Below are positions 40,548-43,624 of a stretch of DNA of 43,624 bases, one piece after another. Every line of letters begins with the position of its first letter. The first letter of the stretch is position 1. The position numbers were made by a program, and so were the translations under genes. The stretch is from the NCBI GenBank assembly GCA_902801255.1, contig CADCHO010000025.1:1-43624 (forward strand), written 5' to 3'. Origin of the DNA: an uncultured Eubacteriales bacterium (GTDB taxonomy: Bacteria; Bacillota; Clostridia; Peptostreptococcales; Anaerovoracaceae). The notes below the pieces were generated by a model, which worked only from the letters and a program-made list of their open reading frames with translations, was not told the origin of the DNA and did not search any database.

Positions 40548-41822
40548 ATGAGAAAAAGACATTACCTTAAAGCTGCATTCGTAGGCGGACAGCTGATCAC
40601 CGGAAGGCATAAGGCAGCGATACAGGATTCGCTGGTAATGATCGACAACGGTGGTATCATCTACGCCGGAGAGCGTAACTACGACATGGCGCCAAGCCTC
40701 GAAGGCTATGATGTTATAGATGTTACAGGCAAAACCATCATGCCGGGGCTTATAGACTCACATCTTCACTTCAGCGGAAACCTCAACGATAATGATTCTG
40801 ACTGGGTCAGAGAGCCGCTGCTTCAGAAGCAGGTAATGGCCGTACAGCAGGCGCATGAGTGCCTCGAGAACGGACTTACTACAGTAGGAGAGATTTCACG
40901 CTTCGGTATCCCTATCAGGGACATGACCAATACCGGACAGATGCAGGGCCCGAGAATCATAGCCACCGGAAGAGGATTCTGTGCAACAGCTTCCCATGGA
41001 GACTCTCACAACTGTTCAATAGAGGAAGTCGCTGCAGGTCATCCGTGGGCAGAAGCCGTGGACGGTCCATGGGAACTGCGCCAGGCAGTAAGGCGCAGGC
41101 TCAGAGAATGTCCTGATGCGATCAAGATCTGGGCTACAGGCGGCGGCATTTACAGATGGGATACTTCGCGTGATCACCACTATACATTTGAGGAGATCAG
41201 AGCAGTAGTAGAAGAGTCCGCGATGAGGGGCATCCCTGTCTGGTCGCACACTTACGGTTCAACAACACCTTCTGTAGACGCAGGCGCGGACTTTATCATC
41301 CATGGATTTGAGATCAATGAGTCCGACATGGAGAAGATGTATAAAAAAGGCATCTACTTCTGCCCTACGATCAACTTCCTGCCTGCATGGCTCTCCACCT
41401 ATCCACCGCAGTATATACCGGGAGTGCATGACAAATATGAGGGCAAAACACTCATTGATAAGGAACTGGCGCGACTCTACGACAACGTCAATAAAGCCTA
41501 CAAAATGGGTGTCATAATCACCGTGGGTTCAGACAGTTTCAACTCCGACTCGACGCCTTACGGCATCACAGCCATCGGCGAGATACACAGATTTGTTGAC
41601 TCATGCGGAATGAGCGAGATGGATGCGATCATAGCCGGAACAGCCAACGGAGCCAGAGCTCTCGGCTGCTACCACATCACCGGCTCCATCACAAGAGGCA
41701 AAAATGCTGACATGCTGATCATTAACGGGGATCCGCTGAAGAGCATTTATGATATCAACGTCGACAACATGGATATGATCATCAAGGACGGCGAGGAAGT
41801 GCTTCGCTACAAAAGCAAATAG
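40548..41822 (+). CDS. amidohydrolase family protein (imidazolonepropionase/prolidase-like)
   Basis: 424 residues from ATG at 40548, with AGGAG seven bases upstream; an in-frame extension to 40470 overlaps the -10 region and is rejected. The metal-dependent amidohydrolase barrel is clear: PGLIDSHLHFSG (HxH), the lysine of AIKIWATGGGIYRW, VWSHTYGS and FIIHGFEINE (two metal histidines), and the catalytic aspartate of ITVGSDSFNSD. The C-terminal beta-sandwich part ends GKNADMLIINGDPL. The likely substrate is a cyclic amide or dipeptide; the exact compound is unknown. No signal peptide. Confidence 0.9.
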   Translation: MRKRHYLKAAFVGGQLITGRHKAAIQDSLVMIDNGGIIYAGERNYDMAPSLEGYDVIDVTGKTIMPGLIDSHLHFSGNLNDNDSDWVREPLLQKQVMAVQQAHECLENGLTTVGEISRFGIPIRDMTNTGQMQGPRIIATGRGFCATASHGDSHNCSIEEVAAGHPWAEAVDGPWELRQAVRRRLRECPDAIKIWATGGGIYRWDTSRDHHYTFEEIRAVVEESAMRGIPVWSHTYGSTTPSVDAGADFIIHGFEINESDMEKMYKKGIYFCPTINFLPAWLSTYPPQYIPGVHDKYEGKTLIDKELARLYDNVNKAYKMGVIITVGSDSFNSDSTPYGITAIGEIHRFVDSCGMSEMDAIIAGTANGARALGCYHITGSITRGKNADMLIINGDPLKSIYDINVDNMDMIIKDGEEVLRYKSK

Positions 41823-41840
41823 AATGCGGGAGGCAGCGAT

Positions 41841-42173
41841 ATGAACGACAAGATAGAAAACGCAAACGAATATATTGACGAGCATATAGACGAGATCCGG
41901 AACAATCTGGCACAGTACCTCACAGTACAGTACGATTATCCGCCAAACGGAGAAGGTTCTGTCGGCTATAAGGGATACAATCTGTACAGATTCAAAGTTG
42001 AGGACGCGGAACGCATCCACGAGGCTGTGAGGAAAAGAGCGGAAACATACAGCCACTCTTACAACTATCAGGTGCTGGCTCAGGAAATAATCACCGACCT
42101 TCTGGATGACGGTCTCATCACTTATGGAGGCTATGCTTTCAAGAAGCAGCAGAAAGAAACCCACAGCATCTGA
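41841..42173 (+). CDS. small protein of unknown function
   Basis: 110 residues, soluble and acidic at the N-terminus (IENANEYIDEHIDEIRNNL). The later part contains DAERIHEAVRKRAETYSHSYN and ends in a basic KKQQKETHSI. GGGAGG precedes ATG by seven bases. It begins 18 nt after the amidohydrolase stop and is followed by a terminator, so the two form an operon. No family recognised. Confidence 0.65.
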   Translation: MNDKIENANEYIDEHIDEIRNNLAQYLTVQYDYPPNGEGSVGYKGYNLYRFKVEDAERIHEAVRKRAETYSHSYNYQVLAQEIITDLLDDGLITYGGYAFKKQQKETHSI

Positions 42174-42188
42174 TCAGATGCAAAATTC

Positions 42189-42216
42189 AAGGCAGCCATA
42201 CAGGCTGCCTTTTGTA
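42189..42216 (+). terminator. intrinsic terminator after the amidohydrolase operon
   Basis: AAGGCAGCC-ATACA-GGCTGCCTT: nine pairs, five-base loop, then TTGTATT. It lies between the convergent small gene and the EamA gene and may work in both directions, since the other strand also has a T-rich flank. Confidence 0.8.
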
Positions 42217-42244
42217 TTGCGTAATAAATGTGTTTTGCTCCGCT

Positions 42245-43138
42245 TCACTCCCGCTGGCCGAGTATCGTAGCTCCGAATATGATCGCAGCTCCCGCTATCT
42301 CCCTGAGACTCATCATCTCGTGCAGGAAGAGCGCGCCGAATATCATTGCAAATACCGCCTCGAGGCTCATGATGAGTGCAGCGGTCGAAGAATCCGTGTA
42401 CTTCTGTCCTATTATCTGCAGAGTGTATCCGCCGGCCGTCGGCACGAATGTCTGGTAAAGAAGTATTGGCACTCCCGCAAATACAGCGGCAATGGTCGGT
42501 CCCTCTGCGATAACGGCGATCACCAGTCCTGCCAGACCGCAGAAGAAGAACTGAGCCTGAGATATAAGTATTGCGTTGTCTTTGTCGACGAAGCAATTTA
42601 CAGCGACTATCTGAGCGGCGAATCCTGCCGCGCTCACAAGAGTCAGCCAGTCACCGGCGGTAGCCCCAACTAATCCGCCCCTGAGACTCATCACTGCAAA
42701 TCCGAACATCGCAAGCGCGATGCAGAATACTGTGCGCTTTTTTACCTTACTGCCCACAATAACACTGAAGAGCGGCGTGAACACAATATATATAGAAGAA
42801 ATAAAGCCCGACTTGCCCGCGCTTACGGTCAGCAGACCTATCTGCTGGGTCGCTGTCCCAATCAGCATGAACAGTCCGCACAGGATGCCGGCCTTCAACA
42901 GTCTCTTTTTTCTGTAGTCGATCTGGCCGGGTGAACTTATTTTCGGTGAAAGGTATCCGCTCTTCCTGAGTCCGCGCATAGCGACAGGAGTCAGCACAAG
43001 AGCAGCCATAAGCTGTCTCACTGCATTGAAAGTCATCGGCGGCATCACCCTGTTTCCGAGCTTCTGTGATATGAATCCCGTTCCCCAGAGTATAGCTGTA
43101 AGAAGCAGTATTAAATTACCCTTATTTTTTTCGCTCAT
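42245..43138 (-). CDS. DMT superfamily transporter (EamA family)
   Basis: 297 residues with ten hydrophobic helices forming two EamA repeats. The first repeat starts NLILLLTAILWGTGFISQKLG (the typical N-x-LLL...WG.G entry) and the second around DWLTLVSAAGFAAQIVAV, ending AGAAIIFGATILGQ. These are metabolite or drug exporters; the substrate is unknown. No ribosome site precedes ATG and the promoter -10 box ends seven bases before it, so the mRNA may begin at the start codon. It is divergent from rplM. Confidence 0.9.
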   Translation of the reverse strand: MSEKNKGNLILLLTAILWGTGFISQKLGNRVMPPMTFNAVRQLMAALVLTPVAMRGLRKSGYLSPKISSPGQIDYRKKRLLKAGILCGLFMLIGTATQQIGLLTVSAGKSGFISSIYIVFTPLFSVIVGSKVKKRTVFCIALAMFGFAVMSLRGGLVGATAGDWLTLVSAAGFAAQIVAVNCFVDKDNAILISQAQFFFCGLAGLVIAVIAEGPTIAAVFAGVPILLYQTFVPTAGGYTLQIIGQKYTDSSTAALIMSLEAVFAMIFGALFLHEMMSLREIAGAAIIFGATILGQRE

Positions 43139-43144
43139 GCGTCG

Positions 43145-43173
43145 ATTTTACACAGAAAACTGCTTGACTTCAA
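43145..43173 (-). promoter_or_regulatory. promoter of the EamA gene, likely leaderless
   Basis: Minus-strand -35 TTGAAG (complement of 43168-43173), 17-bp spacer, -10 TAAAAT (complement of 43145-43150). The first transcribed base is expected near 43138, the A of the start codon. The -35 overlaps that of the divergent rplM promoter by two bases. Confidence 0.6.
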
Positions 43174-43192
43174 GGCTTTGACGCCTTATACT
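43164..43192 (+). promoter_or_regulatory. promoter of rplM
   Basis: -35 TTGACT (43164-43169), 17-bp spacer, -10 TATACT (43187-43192). Transcription should start near 43199, giving a leader of about 228 nt before rplM. The -35 shares bases with the EamA -35 on the other strand, so polymerases may exclude each other. Confidence 0.75.
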
Positions 43193-43198
43193 AATCGA

Positions 43199-43426
43199 GC
43201 GTGTGCGCTGGATATGTTCAGCGCTGCGAGCTGAGGCAGGCAAAAGATGCCGGCAGCCGAAGCACTAATAATTCATTACTAGTTATGCCGAACCAGAAAG
43301 ACGACCGCGTTACGCGGGCAGGTCTCTCCCAGTAGGCGGACCGAAAAAGCTCTGCAATAAGGCAGTCGTACCCTAAAAAAGACGCAAAGCACATAGGCAG
43401 ATCCAAGTAGGTAGAAAGGAATCAAA
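43199..43426 (+). promoter_or_regulatory. structured 5' leader of rplM (candidate L13 leader)
   Basis: The leader folds into several hairpins: GCGCTG/CAGCGC (43205-43224), GCTG-GGC/GCC-CAGC (43230-43257), CCGCG-TTA-CGCGG (43305-43317) and CTGC-AATAAG-GCAG (43352-43365). Leaders upstream of rplM that act in autoregulation by the ribosomal protein are known in Bacillota as L13 leaders. This one is longer than I expect for that family and the match to it is not shown here. No terminator is visible inside. Confidence 0.5.
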
Positions 43427-43624
43427 ATGAAGTCTTACATCGCTAAGCCATCCGATATCGACCGCAAGTGGTACGTTATCGATGCAGAAGGAAAGACTCT
43501 CGGAAAGCTCGCTGTAGAAGCAGCTATGCTCCTGAGAGGAAAGAAAAAGCCGACTTACACACCGCACATCGACACAGGCGACTACGTCATCGTGATCAAT
43601 GCTGAGAAGGTTGCAGTCAGCGGC
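43427..43624 (+). CDS. rplM: 50S ribosomal protein L13, partial at window end
   Basis: The first 66 codons are present. [20 protein letters not shown], followed by [20 protein letters not shown] and [20 protein letters not shown], is the standard L13 N-terminus. AAAGGA lies before ATG. The gene continues beyond 43624, normally followed by rpsI. L13 is an early assembly protein of the 50S subunit. Confidence 0.97.
   Translation, partial: MKSYIAKPSDIDRKWYVIDAEGKTLGKLAVEAAMLLRGKKKPTYTPHIDTGDYVIVINAEKVAVSG

Noticed and set aside
43290-43325. T-box-like ACCGCG in the rplM leader
   Set aside because: Only six bases match; there is no specifier stem, no terminator and rplM is not an amino-acid gene.

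Overview
The window reads as chromosome of an anaerobic, low-to-mid GC Bacillota (Clostridia-type) bacterium. The reasons are the V-type ATPase genes with a DUF2764 subunit, AddB-type recombination, RlmH/YycJ, a SecA with a SEC-C tail, consensus TTGACA/TATAAT promoters with 17-bp spacers, and AGGAGG-type ribosome sites. The family cannot be fixed from the sequence alone. No phage, insertion sequence or CRISPR array is visible.

Layout. 1-1175 (minus) is the start of a V-ATPase operon (subunit E, DUF2764, then the first codon of the next gene) with its own promoter. 1238-23106 (minus) is one long co-directional block. In transcription order it holds a giant 2128-residue protein with 23 tandem ~77-residue repeats, a CNNM/CorC-type membrane protein sharing one base with it (TAATG), secA, a miniature LemA, a DUF2207 protein, a HAD phosphatase, a 763-residue sensor/ATPase-fold/dicarboxylate-symporter fusion, prfB with its programmed +1 frameshift, addB (without addA), a YycJ-type beta-lactamase-fold hydrolase, rlmH and an unlisted 51-residue membrane protein, closed by a terminator. 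23134-26769 (minus) is a methionine ABC transporter operon, metN-metI-metQ plus an Asp/Glu-racemase-family gene. It is preceded by a consensus promoter, a palindrome, a tiny Met/Cys-rich leader ORF, a candidate antiterminator and an intrinsic terminator. A YcxB-like gene (minus) and gpsA (plus) diverge next, followed on the plus strand by tRNA-Arg(CCG) and two tandem ~120-nt elements whose stems covary with each other, closed by a terminator.

28994-40298 (minus) is an accessory stretch of mostly small membrane or poorly known proteins: a YhhN-like/nucleotidyltransferase-like fusion, DUF975, a D-2-hydroxyacid dehydrogenase, DUF4230, a DUF2974 lipase-like protein, DUF6765, a Nudix hydrolase, an ABM monooxygenase, a macro-domain/helical-domain protein, a vWA protein and a SEC-C protein. 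40548-42173 (plus) carries an amidohydrolase and a small unknown gene. The right edge has an EamA transporter (minus), apparently leaderless, whose promoter overlaps the divergent promoter of rplM. rplM is cut by the window end and has a long structured leader.

The two strongest new-biology candidates are (1) the Met/Cys-rich leader peptide with terminator/antiterminator upstream of metNIQ, which looks like ribosome-mediated attenuation of a methionine transporter, and (2) the tandem structured RNA pair immediately 3' of tRNA-Arg. The leaderless 23-repeat giant protein and two domain fusions (receptor/ATPase-fold/symporter; YhhN/nucleotidyltransferase) are further points of interest.
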